Source: CAYWEM01 sp964457225 (lineage in GTDB: Bacteria; Acidobacteriota; Aminicenantia; UBA2199). Taken from it: DNA of 64,000 bases. The DNA lies in contig CAYWEM010000012.1 of the NCBI GenBank assembly GCA_964457225.1, forward strand, positions 29,410-93,409, given 5' to 3'. This document shows, in pieces, positions 34,409-43,243 of this stretch; positions within the stretch are counted from its first letter, which is position 1; every line of letters starts with the position of its first letter. Under the pieces are notes generated by a model. It searched no databases. It was not told where the DNA came from and worked only from the letters and a program-made list of their open reading frames with translations. Position numbers and translations under genes: made by a program.

Positions 34409-34461
34409 GCTTTCAGGCGTGCTGAAAGCGGGCCGCCGGGGAGGAGGATATCCCCGGCGGC
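34409..34461. terminator. two tandem perfect hairpins between convergent genes
   Basis: GCTTTCAG/CTGAAAGC (34409-34416 with 34422-34429) forms an 8-pair stem, and GCCGCCGGGG/CCCCGGCGGC (34432-34441 with 34452-34461) a perfect 10-pair stem. They fill the gap between the P-ATPase stop (34403) and the PDZ gene stop (34472). There is no T-run, so they may be bidirectional terminators of the non-canonical sort or RNA 3'-end stabilisers. Confidence 0.5.
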
Positions 34462-34471
34462 TGATCCGCAA

Positions 34472-35473
34472 TCAGACTGAAACAACTCGAAAAACTCTGG
34501 TCCCGACCCTGGATTTTATTTTTTCAACCCGGCGGAGAATGGCTTCCCTCTCCGGCCCGAATTTGAGCCGCAGTTCCCGCCCGGCCGCCTGCATTTCCCT
34601 GCCGATTTCTTCCAGCTTCTCTTTCAGGCGGATCAATTCATCTTTTGGTATTTCCCTGATTTTCCCCAGCATCTTTTCCCGCTCGGAGTCCAACCCGGGA
34701 AAACCCAGATCAAACCGTGGGCCGGGGAGAAAATGGTGATTCGAGGCCAGTTCAACCTGCAATTCCCGTTTCTTCTTTTTTCGCAAGACCTGCAATCTGA
34801 CCTGGTCACCCTTGCCTTTGCCGGCCAGAAAGCGGACCAGGTCATCGGGTTCTTTAACAACTGTTTCATCAGCCCCGAAAATTACATCCCCCGGCAGCAG
34901 GCCGGCCCGGGCCGCCGGAGTTTCCGCGCCGACTTCAAGCACCAGGGCGCCACCGCCGCTGACCGTGCCGAAATAAGCGGCCAGGTTTTCATCCAGGCGA
35001 TTCAGGGTGACGCCCAGGTATGCTCCGCGGGTGAAACCATTCCAGGCGAATTCCCTCGGACCGAAAAGCATTAAGCCCCCGGCTTTCCTGGCGTCCAGCA
35101 CGGTTGTCAAGCTTGTTTCCCGGCCCTCCCTGAGTACCGTGATTTCAACCCGGTCCCCGGGTTTTTTCTGCCGAATCAGGTCGACCAGGTCGGCTGGATC
35201 GCCCACTTCACGATCGTCGACCCTTATTATCAGGTCACCCTTGAGCAGGCCGGCCTTTTCCGCGGCCTGGCCGGGCAGTACGCTTTCAACCAGGGCGCCC
35301 CGCTTATCGGCGGCTTCCCCGTCCGGAGTGATCACGGTCACTCCAAGGGAGGCTTTCTTATCCTGCCCGGCCTTTTCCGCCTGCTGTTCCCGGGCGGAAA
35401 GCGCGCAAACCAGCAGAATCAGGCAAGCCAGTAATACCAGCAACATCGAATTGATTTTTTTTATGAACAACAT
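34472..35473 (-). CDS. periplasmic protein with two PDZ domains
   Basis: This 333-aa protein has a signal or membrane anchor (MLLVLLACLILLVCALSARE). Two PDZ domains follow: residues 40-125 with GALVESVLPGQAAEKAGLLKGDLIIRVDDREV, and 150-235 with GALVLEVGAETPAARAGLLPGDVIFGADE. No trypsin-like protease domain (no catalytic Ser or His) precedes them. The C-terminal third is a charged helix (EKMLGKIREIPKDELIRLKEKLEEIGREMQ in parts). It may be a scaffold or a regulator of an envelope protease rather than a protease itself. Confidence 0.82.
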   Translation of the reverse strand: MLFIKKINSMLLVLLACLILLVCALSAREQQAEKAGQDKKASLGVTVITPDGEAADKRGALVESVLPGQAAEKAGLLKGDLIIRVDDREVGDPADLVDLIRQKKPGDRVEITVLREGRETSLTTVLDARKAGGLMLFGPREFAWNGFTRGAYLGVTLNRLDENLAAYFGTVSGGGALVLEVGAETPAARAGLLPGDVIFGADETVVKEPDDLVRFLAGKGKGDQVRLQVLRKKKKRELQVELASNHHFLPGPRFDLGFPGLDSEREKMLGKIREIPKDELIRLKEKLEEIGREMQAAGRELRLKFGPEREAILRRVEKIKSRVGTRVFRVVSV

Positions 35474-35600
35474 GTCGACCTCCTGTTATCTTGCTTTTTA
35501 CAACCGTATAGACCTGTCGAAGCGGGAAAAAGTTTCAAGCCGCTTTTCAGCGAGGCTGATTTGAGTTATCATCTTGATAAAATCCCTTTCGGAGCGAAAA

Positions 35601-36371
35601 ATGGAAGCTTTTTCCCGGCTGGAATCACTGATGTCGATGCTGCGTGATCAACAGAAAGGCTGTCCCTGGGACCAGGCCCAGACCAGCTTATCCCTGCGCG
35701 AGTTCATTCTGGAAGAAGCTTACGAACTACTCGGGGCCATAGAAGAAAACAACCCGGGCAAAATCCGCGAAGAACTGGGAGACTTGCTGCTGCAAGTGGT
35801 TTTCATAGCCCAGATCGAAAAGGAAAAAGGTTCTTTCAGCCTGCAGGACGTGGTCAACGGACTGATCGAAAAAATAATACAGCGTCACCCCCACGTTTTC
35901 GGAGACGGAACCGTGAGCAGTGCCGCCGAAGTAAAAGTCAACTGGGAGCGTATAAAAAACCGGGACAAGTCCCGCACTTCACTGTTGTCCAGCTATCCCC
36001 AGGCCATGCCCGCCCTGTTGACCGCGCAGCGGATTGCATCACAGGCGGCTGCCGTCGGCTTCGACTGGCGGGAAGCGGAAAAAGCGCTGGAAAAAGTGGA
36101 GGAAGAAATAGCTGAACTGAAATCCGCCCTGCAGGGTGCCGGGCAGGACGAGCTGCACGAAGAGATCGGCGATCTTTTTTTCGCCCTGGCCAACGTTTCC
36201 AGGTTGCTCAAGATAAACCCTGAACTGGCCCTGCGCGCGGCCAACGAAAAATTCAGCCGTCGCTTCCGTTACCTGGAGAGCGAACTGGTCAAAAAAGGCC
36301 TTAAAATTGAAACCGTTCCATTGGACAGGCTGGAAGAATTATGGATTGAAGCAAAGGAACAGGGCCTTTAA
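35601..36371 (+). CDS. mazG: nucleoside triphosphate pyrophosphohydrolase MazG
   Basis: This 256-aa MazG has two tandem MazG domains. The first has CPWDQAQT followed by the metal-binding EExxE and ExxD motifs (E38, E39, E42 and E58, D61). The second, shorter in its helix set, covers AQRIASQAAAVGFDWREAEKALEKVEEEIAELKSAL. It hydrolyses NTPs to NMPs, and in E. coli also affects ppGpp pools. The start at 35601 has GGAGCG before it; an in-frame ATG at 35574 is upstream but less well placed. It is convergent with the bifunctional nuclease gene (5 bases apart). Confidence 0.94.
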   Translation: MEAFSRLESLMSMLRDQQKGCPWDQAQTSLSLREFILEEAYELLGAIEENNPGKIREELGDLLLQVVFIAQIEKEKGSFSLQDVVNGLIEKIIQRHPHVFGDGTVSSAAEVKVNWERIKNRDKSRTSLLSSYPQAMPALLTAQRIASQAAAVGFDWREAEKALEKVEEEIAELKSALQGAGQDELHEEIGDLFFALANVSRLLKINPELALRAANEKFSRRFRYLESELVKKGLKIETVPLDRLEELWIEAKEQGL

Positions 36372-36376
36372 ACGCT

Positions 36377-36871
36377 TCAGTGCTCGTACTTGCCGAAATC
36401 ATCCCTGGTTAAAGAAGAAAACCAGTTGTCTATCCCCTCTTCACTTGACAGGAATGCTGAAAACATTTCAGCCATCTGTGAAGATTCAACCACCAGCCGG
36501 CTGACGAACATGGGAGCCTTCTTCTTCAGGGCGATGGCCACCGCGTCGGAAGGCCGGCAATCTATAACCTTGCATTCACCGTCCTTGCAGAGATGCAGCT
36601 GGGCGAAAAAAGTGTTTTTCACCAGGTCATTTATGATTATCCGCTCAACCGTGATATGACAATCATCGAGCAGCCTGGCGATCAGGTCATGGGTCATCGG
36701 CCTCGGCGACTCCATTGATTCCAGTTCCATGGTTATGGCATTGGCCTCGAACACTCCGATCCAAATGGGCACCACCCGATCGTTGTCCTGGGGTTTCAGG
36801 ATCATCACCGGGGTTTTACTGACCGGATCCATGATGAGACCGATGATATCCACTTCGACTATGTCATCCAT
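36377..36871 (-). CDS. bifunctional nuclease family protein (DUF151)
   Basis: This 164-aa protein has the BFN (DUF151) outline. It includes VPIWIGVFEANAITMELE and RPMTHDLIARLLDD, with DCRPSDAVAIALKKKAPMFVS at the C-terminal part. The family has members with DNase/RNase activity in Thermotoga and plants. The gene is convergent with mazG and lies just downstream of mfd. TTGACA-17-TATACA lies just before the ATG. Confidence 0.88.
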   Translation of the reverse strand: MDDIVEVDIIGLIMDPVSKTPVMILKPQDNDRVVPIWIGVFEANAITMELESMESPRPMTHDLIARLLDDCHITVERIIINDLVKNTFFAQLHLCKDGECKVIDCRPSDAVAIALKKKAPMFVSRLVVESSQMAEMFSAFLSSEEGIDNWFSSLTRDDFGKYEH

Positions 36872-36877
36872 GTTCCA

Positions 36878-36906
36878 TGTATAATATCAAAAGCTTGATT
36901 TGTCAA
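36878..36906 (-). promoter_or_regulatory. promoter of the bifunctional nuclease gene
   Basis: Minus strand perfect TTGACA (36906-36901), 17 bases, TATACA (36883-36878), ending 6 bases before the ATG at 36871. The -35 lies over the mfd stop codon. This transcript would be leaderless. Confidence 0.6.
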
Positions 36907-39900
36907 TTGGAATCAACCCGGTCCTGAGACTTCAACCGGGAACGTTCTCCGCCCCTCGACAAGGTTTCCAGCAGGTCCTGAAACCCGGAAAACCCTATTT
37001 CCAGGCTGCGTCCATCACGGTCATCAGCCTGCAGCCGGTCCGGGAAAACCTCCACCCGGCTCCAGCCTCCCCCGGCGGCCCAGCAGCGGACGGCGGCCAG
37101 GCAGAATACCAGTTCCATCGACCCGGGGATGGCGCCGTAACGATCATTCACTTCAGTCCGGATCAATTCGAGTTCAGGCAGGGAATTCACCTGCAGCATC
37201 GAGCGGTAGAGCCTGATTCTTTCCCGTTCCGACGGCACGAAACCGCTGTCGATCTGCTGCTGAAAATGTACACGCAATTCGAGTTCTGTTTTGCTCTGTT
37301 CCAGGCCGCGCATGGAAGACACTGTTCTCTGCAGCATCTCCAGGTAATAATCGAAGCCCAGGGCGGCCACGTGGCCGTGCTGTCTGCTGCCGAGCAGGGC
37401 TCCGCCCCCCCTGAGCTGCAGGTCATACCAGGCCAGTTTGTACCCGGCACCCAGCTCGGAAAACTTTCTGATTCCCTGCAGGCGCATTTCCGCGTTTTCT
37501 CCGCTCAAACCACTCTCCCGCCGCACCAGGAAATAGGCGAAACCCTGACAATTGCCGCGCCCCACCCGACCGCGCAACTGGTAAAGCTGAGTCAGGCCGA
37601 AGCGGTCGGCGTCGATCACCACCAGGGTGTTGACTCCGGCTATATCCAGGCCGTTCTCTATGATCGTGGTGGTCAGCAGTAGCGGGCAGCGGCCCTCGAT
37701 GAAGGAAGCCAGTTTCTCCTCGATCTGAGCAGGATTCAGGCGGGCATGGACAACTGCGATTTGCGTCTCAGGCAGCCATTCAGCGACTTTGTTCCTGAAA
37801 TCCAGGATAGAATCGATATCGTTGTACACCACGAACACCTTGCCGCCTCGCTGTAATTCATGACGGATCGCGCTGGTCAGCACCTGCCTTGAAAAATAGC
37901 CGACAAAATTTCTCACCGCCAGGCGGCCCAGGGGCGGCGTATCAAGCAGGGAAACATCCTGCAGGCCGGCCATGGTCATAGAGAGAGTGCGGGGGATCGG
38001 AGTCGCCGAAAGAGTTAGAACATCTACGTTTTCCCGGCCCTGCTTGAGGTTTTCCTTCTGAAACACGCCGAAACGCTGTTCTTCGTCAATTATCAGCAGT
38101 CCCAGGTCACGGAAGACCAGTTTCTTGGAGAGCAGGGCATGGGTGCCGATAACCAGGTCCACTTCCCCGGCGGCCAGTTTTTTTCGGGTCTCGGCCAGTT
38201 CAGCCGCCGAGACCATGCGCGACATAATCGCCAGTTTGAAAGGCATGCCGGAAAATCGTTCGCTGAACGTAAGCCAGTGCTGCCGGGCCAGAATCGTTGT
38301 CGGGCAAAGCAGGGCAACCTGTCGGCCATGGGCCAGTACTCTCAGGGCGGCGCGCACGGCCACCTCGGTCTTGCCGAAACTCACGTCTCCGCACAGCAAC
38401 CTGTCCATGGGGCGATCCGATTCCAGGTCCTGGAGAACATCACGAATCGCCTTCTGCTGATCGGCGGTTTCCAGGAAAGGAAAAGTCCTTTGAATCTCAT
38501 CCTCGAACTCGGCTACCCGGCTGTAGGAAAACCCTTTCCTGGCCTGTCGCAGAGCGTATAACTGCAACAGTTCGCCGGCGTATTCGACCAGGCTTTTCCT
38601 TACCCGCTCCTGTTTCTGGCGCCAGCTCCTGCCGCCCAGCCGGTCCAGAACGGGATTCTGTCCTGGCAGAGCCTTGTACTTTCCGAGTTGGTCCACTTCC
38701 CACAGGGGCAGGTACAGGAATTCCCCTCTAAGGTATTCGACCTGCAGGAAATCCTGTTCTTCTCCGGCCGCCTTGATTCTGCGCAAACCCCGGAAAACGC
38801 CGATTCCGTGCCGGCGATGCACCACTAAATCACCGTCATTGATGTCGTCCAGCCAGCGTTCGGTGCGGATTCCCGGTAAAGTGGCCGGCAATTCGCCGGA
38901 ATGCCCCCAGCTTTGATAGTTGAGAAACAGGGTGGCCGTGGATTTGTTTAAAAAAGGCTGGGGAATGGGATCCGGCATTACCGCATCCAGCGATAAAAAG
39001 CGGCGCACTTTTTCGGCTTGTTCCTCGGTGGCTCCACAGAGAACGACAGCCTCATTCTCAGCGGCCGTGCGCAGTTCCTCGATTTCCTGCCGGCGCAGGG
39101 AAAGTGCCTTACCCGGCCAACGCAATAATTCCGGCAAGGCCCGGGGGTCACTGTGCAGGGGCAGCAGGCGCAGACCAGGCCGGTCCGACCAGGGGAATGA
39201 AAACAACTCCGGCTGAAGGGCCCGCCCCCGGTTCTCTCCCGGGCTTTCCAGCCGCCTGTTCTGTATATCTTCCTGCAGGCGGTCCAATTCTTCCCGCTGA
39301 CGGGCGTAATCTGAAAAAACCAAGAGGTGATCAGGCAGTAAGTCGGTCAGGAATACTTTTTCCGGCGGTTTCGGCCGACCGAAGATTTCTTCTCCTGCGG
39401 ATGCCGGAAAAAACCGGGCGGGATAAACGACAACCTGGCTGGTTTCCTCTATGGAACGCTGTGTTTCAGGATCAAACAACCTCAGGCTTACGATTCTGTC
39501 CCCGGCAAACTCGATTCTGACCGGAAAACCCAGGTTCAGGGGAAAAAGGTCCAGTACATTGCCCCGCCAGGATATTTCTCCTTTTTCGGCAACCAGGTCA
39601 CAACTGCGGTAGCCCAGGCTCAGACTGCGTTCAATCAGCTCAGGTCTGGGGAAGTCGTTTCCGGTTTTCATTTCGAGCAGTAAATCCGCATTCCCGGCTG
39701 CCGGGAACAGGGTGTTCAGGACCGGCATACTGGTGGCCACAACGGCCAGTTTTTTTTCAGATAACAGATGCAGCAGTCGTCCACGGGCGCTCAATGCTTC
39801 CAGATCTGGTTGCGACTCCAGGCCGGGATCAGTAAAAGGCAGGGTCAGGGTGACCGTTCCGGCGCCGGGCCGCCCAAGCAATTCCAGCCAGCGGCCTAAC

Positions 39901-40085
39901 TCCGAATCAAGCCCTTTATGCAGTCTTTCCCTGGGCAGAAGCCAGATTATCACCCGTTCCTGGAGCAAGTGCAGTGCCGCTGCCATCAGGCTTTCGGACC
40001 ACTTTTCCACACCTTCGAGAAAGCGTCCCGGGCCGGCGTTCCTCAGGGTCTGCCTGAAGGCCGGGCTTAAAACCCGCTCAATCAT
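36903..40085 (-). CDS. mfd: transcription-repair coupling factor Mfd
   Basis: This 1060-aa protein contains the full Mfd architecture. An N-terminal UvrB-like region is followed by a CarD-like RNA polymerase interaction domain (DLVVHRRHGIGVFRG, about residues 420-490). The RecG-like helicase has Walker A GDVSFGKTEVA (about 565-575) and DEEQ (about 667). Motif segments such as TATPIPRTLSMTMAG and GLDIAGVNTLVV follow, and a C-terminal TRCF domain ends the protein. It removes RNA polymerase stalled at lesions and recruits UvrA. The length is slightly below the usual 1150 aa, with the loss in the N-terminal region. No ribosome binding site or -10 was clear before the ATG. The stop codon overlaps the promoter of the next gene. 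Confidence 0.95.
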   Translation of the reverse strand: MIERVLSPAFRQTLRNAGPGRFLEGVEKWSESLMAAALHLLQERVIIWLLPRERLHKGLDSELGRWLELLGRPGAGTVTLTLPFTDPGLESQPDLEALSARGRLLHLLSEKKLAVVATSMPVLNTLFPAAGNADLLLEMKTGNDFPRPELIERSLSLGYRSCDLVAEKGEISWRGNVLDLFPLNLGFPVRIEFAGDRIVSLRLFDPETQRSIEETSQVVVYPARFFPASAGEEIFGRPKPPEKVFLTDLLPDHLLVFSDYARQREELDRLQEDIQNRRLESPGENRGRALQPELFSFPWSDRPGLRLLPLHSDPRALPELLRWPGKALSLRRQEIEELRTAAENEAVVLCGATEEQAEKVRRFLSLDAVMPDPIPQPFLNKSTATLFLNYQSWGHSGELPATLPGIRTERWLDDINDGDLVVHRRHGIGVFRGLRRIKAAGEEQDFLQVEYLRGEFLYLPLWEVDQLGKYKALPGQNPVLDRLGGRSWRQKQERVRKSLVEYAGELLQLYALRQARKGFSYSRVAEFEDEIQRTFPFLETADQQKAIRDVLQDLESDRPMDRLLCGDVSFGKTEVAVRAALRVLAHGRQVALLCPTTILARQHWLTFSERFSGMPFKLAIMSRMVSAAELAETRKKLAAGEVDLVIGTHALLSKKLVFRDLGLLIIDEEQRFGVFQKENLKQGRENVDVLTLSATPIPRTLSMTMAGLQDVSLLDTPPLGRLAVRNFVGYFSRQVLTSAIRHELQRGGKVFVVYNDIDSILDFRNKVAEWLPETQIAVVHARLNPAQIEEKLASFIEGRCPLLLTTTIIENGLDIAGVNTLVVIDADRFGLTQLYQLRGRVGRGNCQGFAYFLVRRESGLSGENAEMRLQGIRKFSELGAGYKLAWYDLQLRGGGALLGSRQHGHVAALGFDYYLEMLQRTVSSMRGLEQSKTELELRVHFQQQIDSGFVPSERERIRLYRSMLQVNSLPELELIRTEVNDRYGAIPGSMELVFCLAAVRCWAAGGGWSRVEVFPDRLQADDRDGRSLEIGFSGFQDLLETLSRGGERSRLKSQDRVDSN

Positions 40086-40115
40086 GGATCTTTCTCATTC
40101 ATTACGGGGCCGGGT

Positions 40116-40144
40116 TTGCTCGAATATAGAATTTGTTGTATACT
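40116..40144 (+). promoter_or_regulatory. promoter of a short orphan gene
   Basis: TTGCTC (40116-40121), 17 bases, TATACT (40139-40144). An ATG lies 9 bases downstream at 40154. The region is between the divergent starts of mfd and this reading frame. Confidence 0.45.
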
Positions 40145-40153
40145 TCCGAGGCA

Positions 40154-40468
40154 ATGAACGCCATAGTTCTGTCGGCAAACGGCCCGCAAAACCATTTACA
40201 GCCGGGCAACGGCATTGAAATAAAAAGGGAAACGGGGGCGGTTCGACATTTCCCGCCTGGAGCAGGCCGGAATTCCGCCGGAAAAGAAGAAAAACCCGCC
40301 CCGTTTTTCGATGCCGACGGCGGCTTGCACGATGAGTACATTCCAGCTTCCCGGTCAGCCGGCGGAGCATCAGCCGGAAAAAGCGGGACAAGCCGGACCG
40401 GGTATCTTGAAACACTGTACGGTGTTAACTCAGCCAGGCCCGGGCGTTTCCTGGATATCACGGTTTAA
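40154..40468 (+). CDS. hypothetical protein, low complexity (doubtful)
   Basis: This 104-aa reading frame begins MNAIVLSANGPQ and is rich in Gly, Pro, Ala, Ser and Arg (SRSAGGASAGKSGTSRTGYL). It ends in GRFLDITV. The N- and C-terminal parts look more protein-like than the disordered middle. It has a consensus promoter 9 bases before its ATG, and its end overlaps the convergent HEAT-repeat gene by 11 bases. I recognise no family. Without it, 40086-40457 would be a 372-base gap with no other feature. A non-coding or regulatory use of the stretch cannot be excluded. Confidence 0.4.
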   Translation: MNAIVLSANGPQNHLQPGNGIEIKRETGAVRHFPPGAGRNSAGKEEKPAPFFDADGGLHDEYIPASRSAGGASAGKSGTSRTGYLETLYGVNSARPGRFLDITV

Positions 40469-42098
40469 ACCTGGTTCTTTCGAGCTTTTTTATAAGCTGG
40501 TGAAGTGCTTTCACCAGGCTTTCCGGTCCTTTGGATTCCAGCACGGTATTCAGCACCATGCGCAGTTCATCTACCACGAGGGTCCTGATTTCTTCAGTTC
40601 TCACCGGGCAGCGGTCCAGGAACTGAACAAATGGATTCAGGTCTTTCACAGCCGCTTTTTCAAGCATAACCAGTAAAGGAGTAATCAGTTCGGCTTCCTG
40701 GTCGCTGCTCAGTTCTGAATTCGAAAATCTGGCCGCAGCCGCGGGCAGCAACTCGGAAAGCATCGGCCAACGCGGTTTTACGGCCTGTAATGCCTCCCGA
40801 GTCAGTCGATAAACCTGGTCAGGGTCGAATTTTTCCAGGTTTTTGACCATCATCCGCCTTACGGCCGGGAACCTGGTTTTAAGGAACACTTCCCGGCAGG
40901 TATCGAAAGCGGAAGCCGCATCCCCCAGAAACAGGGTTTCAAGTAACTCGAGCTGCAGTTGTTCATCAGCCATGGTTCGCGCCAGTAATGACGATATTTC
41001 CCCCTGGTCCGGGTAGGCCCCGCGCAAGCCGCTTCTGATCCCACGTAACAACCACAGGGCTTTTTCCGGAGCGGCAGTGGAAACCAGCTTGAGAGCCTTC
41101 TCCAAACCACCTTCGCTGGCGCTCATGATCGCCGCTATGAACTGAAGGCTGCGGCTGTTCTCCTCAGTTTCCGTCCATCCCGACAGGGTCGGAACGAATA
41201 CAGCCGGATCATTCAGGGCGGTCAGCATATTGAAAAGAAATTCCTTTTCATCACCGTCCAATTCGAGGAAAAGATCATTGAGGCCGGCCAGGTCTTCAGC
41301 CATGACAGCCAGCATTATCCCCAGGCTGCGCCGCCGCCAGCCGTCAGCCTGCTCAGCCAAGGCCTGGATTTCCCGCAAGGCCCCTTCCCTGAAACGCAAC
41401 GACGGCAAGTGGGCGGCCAGGACCTGTAAAAGCAATCGCAAACCTTCCCGGGACATGCTCTTGAAATGCTCGCGCAGGGCCGCCAGAAGAGGCAGTACCG
41501 CCCCGGGCCGGGGCCGTTTCCGCAGCAGCAAGGCGATGGCCGTAACCGTTTCCTCGCGGCCGTTGTCCAGGAACAGCAGCAATTCATCGACCCCGCCGTC
41601 ATCCAGTTTTTTTGAGAGAAATTCAAGCGCCGGATCGTCAATGGCCGCCACCAGTCCCTGCTCAAGGCGCCGGCAGTAAAAAAGCACCGGGTTGCTCAAA
41701 GCCAGTTGTTTCAACTGGTTGTTGATTGCAGCCGTTATCTCGGGTCGCTGCTCTCCCTGATTCAACCTTTCCAGGATGCGCAGCACCAGGGGGGATGGAA
41801 TAAGCAGCAGGGACTCCAGGGCCTGCAGGGCAAGCCTGATTTTTTGTTCATCCCGGACTGATTTTTCCAGTACAGGCAGAAACTCTCTGCGGGCCAGCAG
41901 GCCCATGGCCTTGAAAAGCAGGTATTTCAAATGAGCCGGAGTTTCAGCCGCCACAGCCAGAGCCGACATTCTGGGAAACAGATAGTCCTGGTCGCGCCCG
42001 GCGGCAGTGATGATTCTTTCCAGGAATTTCTTTTCATCGATATCGGCGTAATTGGCCAGCAGGAGCGATACTTCGGATACCAGGTTCTTATCGGTCAT
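40458..42098 (-). CDS. HEAT-like helical repeat protein, function unknown
   Basis: This 546-aa protein is almost wholly alpha-helical. Repeating helix pairs have the L-x-x-L-L pattern of HEAT/ARM-like repeats (HLKYLLFKAMGLLARREFLPVLEKS, LALQALESLLLIPSPLVLRILERL, FLSKKLDDGGVDELLLFLDNG). There are no catalytic motifs, signal peptide or membrane segments. Such proteins are scaffolds. It lies between mfd and the serine hydrolase gene with a perfect TATAAT 6 bases before its ATG. The specific role cannot be told. Confidence 0.72.
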   Translation of the reverse strand: MTDKNLVSEVSLLLANYADIDEKKFLERIITAAGRDQDYLFPRMSALAVAAETPAHLKYLLFKAMGLLARREFLPVLEKSVRDEQKIRLALQALESLLLIPSPLVLRILERLNQGEQRPEITAAINNQLKQLALSNPVLFYCRRLEQGLVAAIDDPALEFLSKKLDDGGVDELLLFLDNGREETVTAIALLLRKRPRPGAVLPLLAALREHFKSMSREGLRLLLQVLAAHLPSLRFREGALREIQALAEQADGWRRRSLGIMLAVMAEDLAGLNDLFLELDGDEKEFLFNMLTALNDPAVFVPTLSGWTETEENSRSLQFIAAIMSASEGGLEKALKLVSTAAPEKALWLLRGIRSGLRGAYPDQGEISSLLARTMADEQLQLELLETLFLGDAASAFDTCREVFLKTRFPAVRRMMVKNLEKFDPDQVYRLTREALQAVKPRWPMLSELLPAAAARFSNSELSSDQEAELITPLLVMLEKAAVKDLNPFVQFLDRCPVRTEEIRTLVVDELRMVLNTVLESKGPESLVKALHQLIKKLERTRFKP

Positions 42099-42104
42099 GC
42101 CCGT

Positions 42105-42110
42105 ATTATA
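42105..42110 (-). promoter_or_regulatory. -10 hexamer of the HEAT-repeat gene
   Basis: Minus strand TATAAT (42110-42105), with the ATG at 42098 after 6 bases. The -35 region is GC-rich and not recognisable. Confidence 0.45.
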
Positions 42111-42151
42111 CGCGATCCAGGGGTCCCCGGAGTAGTAAAAAAGACTTCATT

Positions 42152-43243
42152 TCAGGAAAATCCCAGATCAGCCGCCAGCAACCGGTGGATCCGACGGCGG
42201 ATCTTGTTGAAATTCGTTTCTGGAACCCGCGGATGCACCCGGTTGCTGAAAATCAGCCAGGTTCTGGCCCCCCGTGGTTCAATCCAGAGTGAAGTGCCGG
42301 TAAAACCGTTATGCCCGATGGCCTGTCGGTCCAGGACCCGGCCGGCGGAAGAAAGCACGGAATTCAGACGAAAACCCATGCTGCGCCGCCCCCCCGGTCC
42401 GGCTGCCCCAGCTTTCCAGAACAAATCAAGAGTGGCGGATTTCAGCAGGGAAGCAGTCTGGGGATGGAATTCAAGGCAAAGGCGGGCCACGTCCCGCAGG
42501 GAAGAGAAGAGTCCGGCATTGCCGGATCTGCCTTCCAGGTGGAAGGAGTTCACATCGTGCACCCGGCCCTGTATCAACGTTTCGCGCCAGGCAAATTTTT
42601 TCGCGGCCGGGCCATGAGCTTTGAGGCACAGTTCTTTTTCATATGCATTGCCCTTTTCAGTGGGAGCCACCTGGTCGATGACTTTTTCCGGGACAGTGAT
42701 GAATGTATCCCGCAGGCCGAGCGGGGAAAAAATCATTTCGCGGCCCAGGGTTTCCAGGTCCTGTCCGGTCGCTTTTTCCAGGATCCGGGCCAGCAGCATG
42801 TATCCGACACAGGAGTAAACTATCTTTTTCCCGGGAGCATTCTGTAATCTCAGCCCGCTGATCTGGTCGACCAGGTCTGCCCGGTACAGGTAAAAAGGGT
42901 ACCAGGCCGGCAAACCGGAAACGTGCAGGAGTAAATCTTTCAGAGTGATTTCATGGCTGAATCCCGGCAGGTGTTTTTTCACCCGGTCATTCAACTGCAG
43001 TATCTTCCGCTCCAGCATGAGGGCGAATAGCATTGAGGTCAGCAGTGGTTTGGTCAGGGAGGCCAGGTCGTAAATCGTATCCAGCGACAGTTTTTGCTTA
43101 TTCGGTATAAGTGAGCGCCAGCCGCAACAGCTGGAATAGATTTCTCCGTCCGCATCTCCGAGATAAATCGAAATACCGGGAACCGCCCCCAGTTGAACCA
43201 GTTCAGCCAGGTATTTATCTGTTTTCAAGGTGACGGATGGCAC
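42152..43243 (-). CDS. serine hydrolase of the beta-lactamase/PBP-like family
   Basis: The protein, about 363 aa, has an SxxK motif in DLASLTKPLL (Ser then Lys), characteristic of class C beta-lactamase-like and esterase-like enzymes (beta-lactamase family, PF00144). A Tyr-x-Asn-like YSCVGYM region and a C-terminal GHNGFTGTSLWI (HxG) motif complete the set. No signal peptide is visible. It could be a D-amino-acid peptidase or esterase. The gene is the last of the bamA-ompH-fabZ-lpxA-oxidoreductase run, overlapping the oxidoreductase end. The start is uncertain. A GTG at 43243 with a close AGGTGG is used here; a TTG at 43228 and an ATG at 43291 (76-base overlap) are alternatives. Confidence 0.82.
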   Translation of the reverse strand: MPSVTLKTDKYLAELVQLGAVPGISIYLGDADGEIYSSCCGWRSLIPNKQKLSLDTIYDLASLTKPLLTSMLFALMLERKILQLNDRVKKHLPGFSHEITLKDLLLHVSGLPAWYPFYLYRADLVDQISGLRLQNAPGKKIVYSCVGYMLLARILEKATGQDLETLGREMIFSPLGLRDTFITVPEKVIDQVAPTEKGNAYEKELCLKAHGPAAKKFAWRETLIQGRVHDVNSFHLEGRSGNAGLFSSLRDVARLCLEFHPQTASLLKSATLDLFWKAGAAGPGGRRSMGFRLNSVLSSAGRVLDRQAIGHNGFTGTSLWIEPRGARTWLIFSNRVHPRVPETNFNKIRRRIHRLLAADLGFS

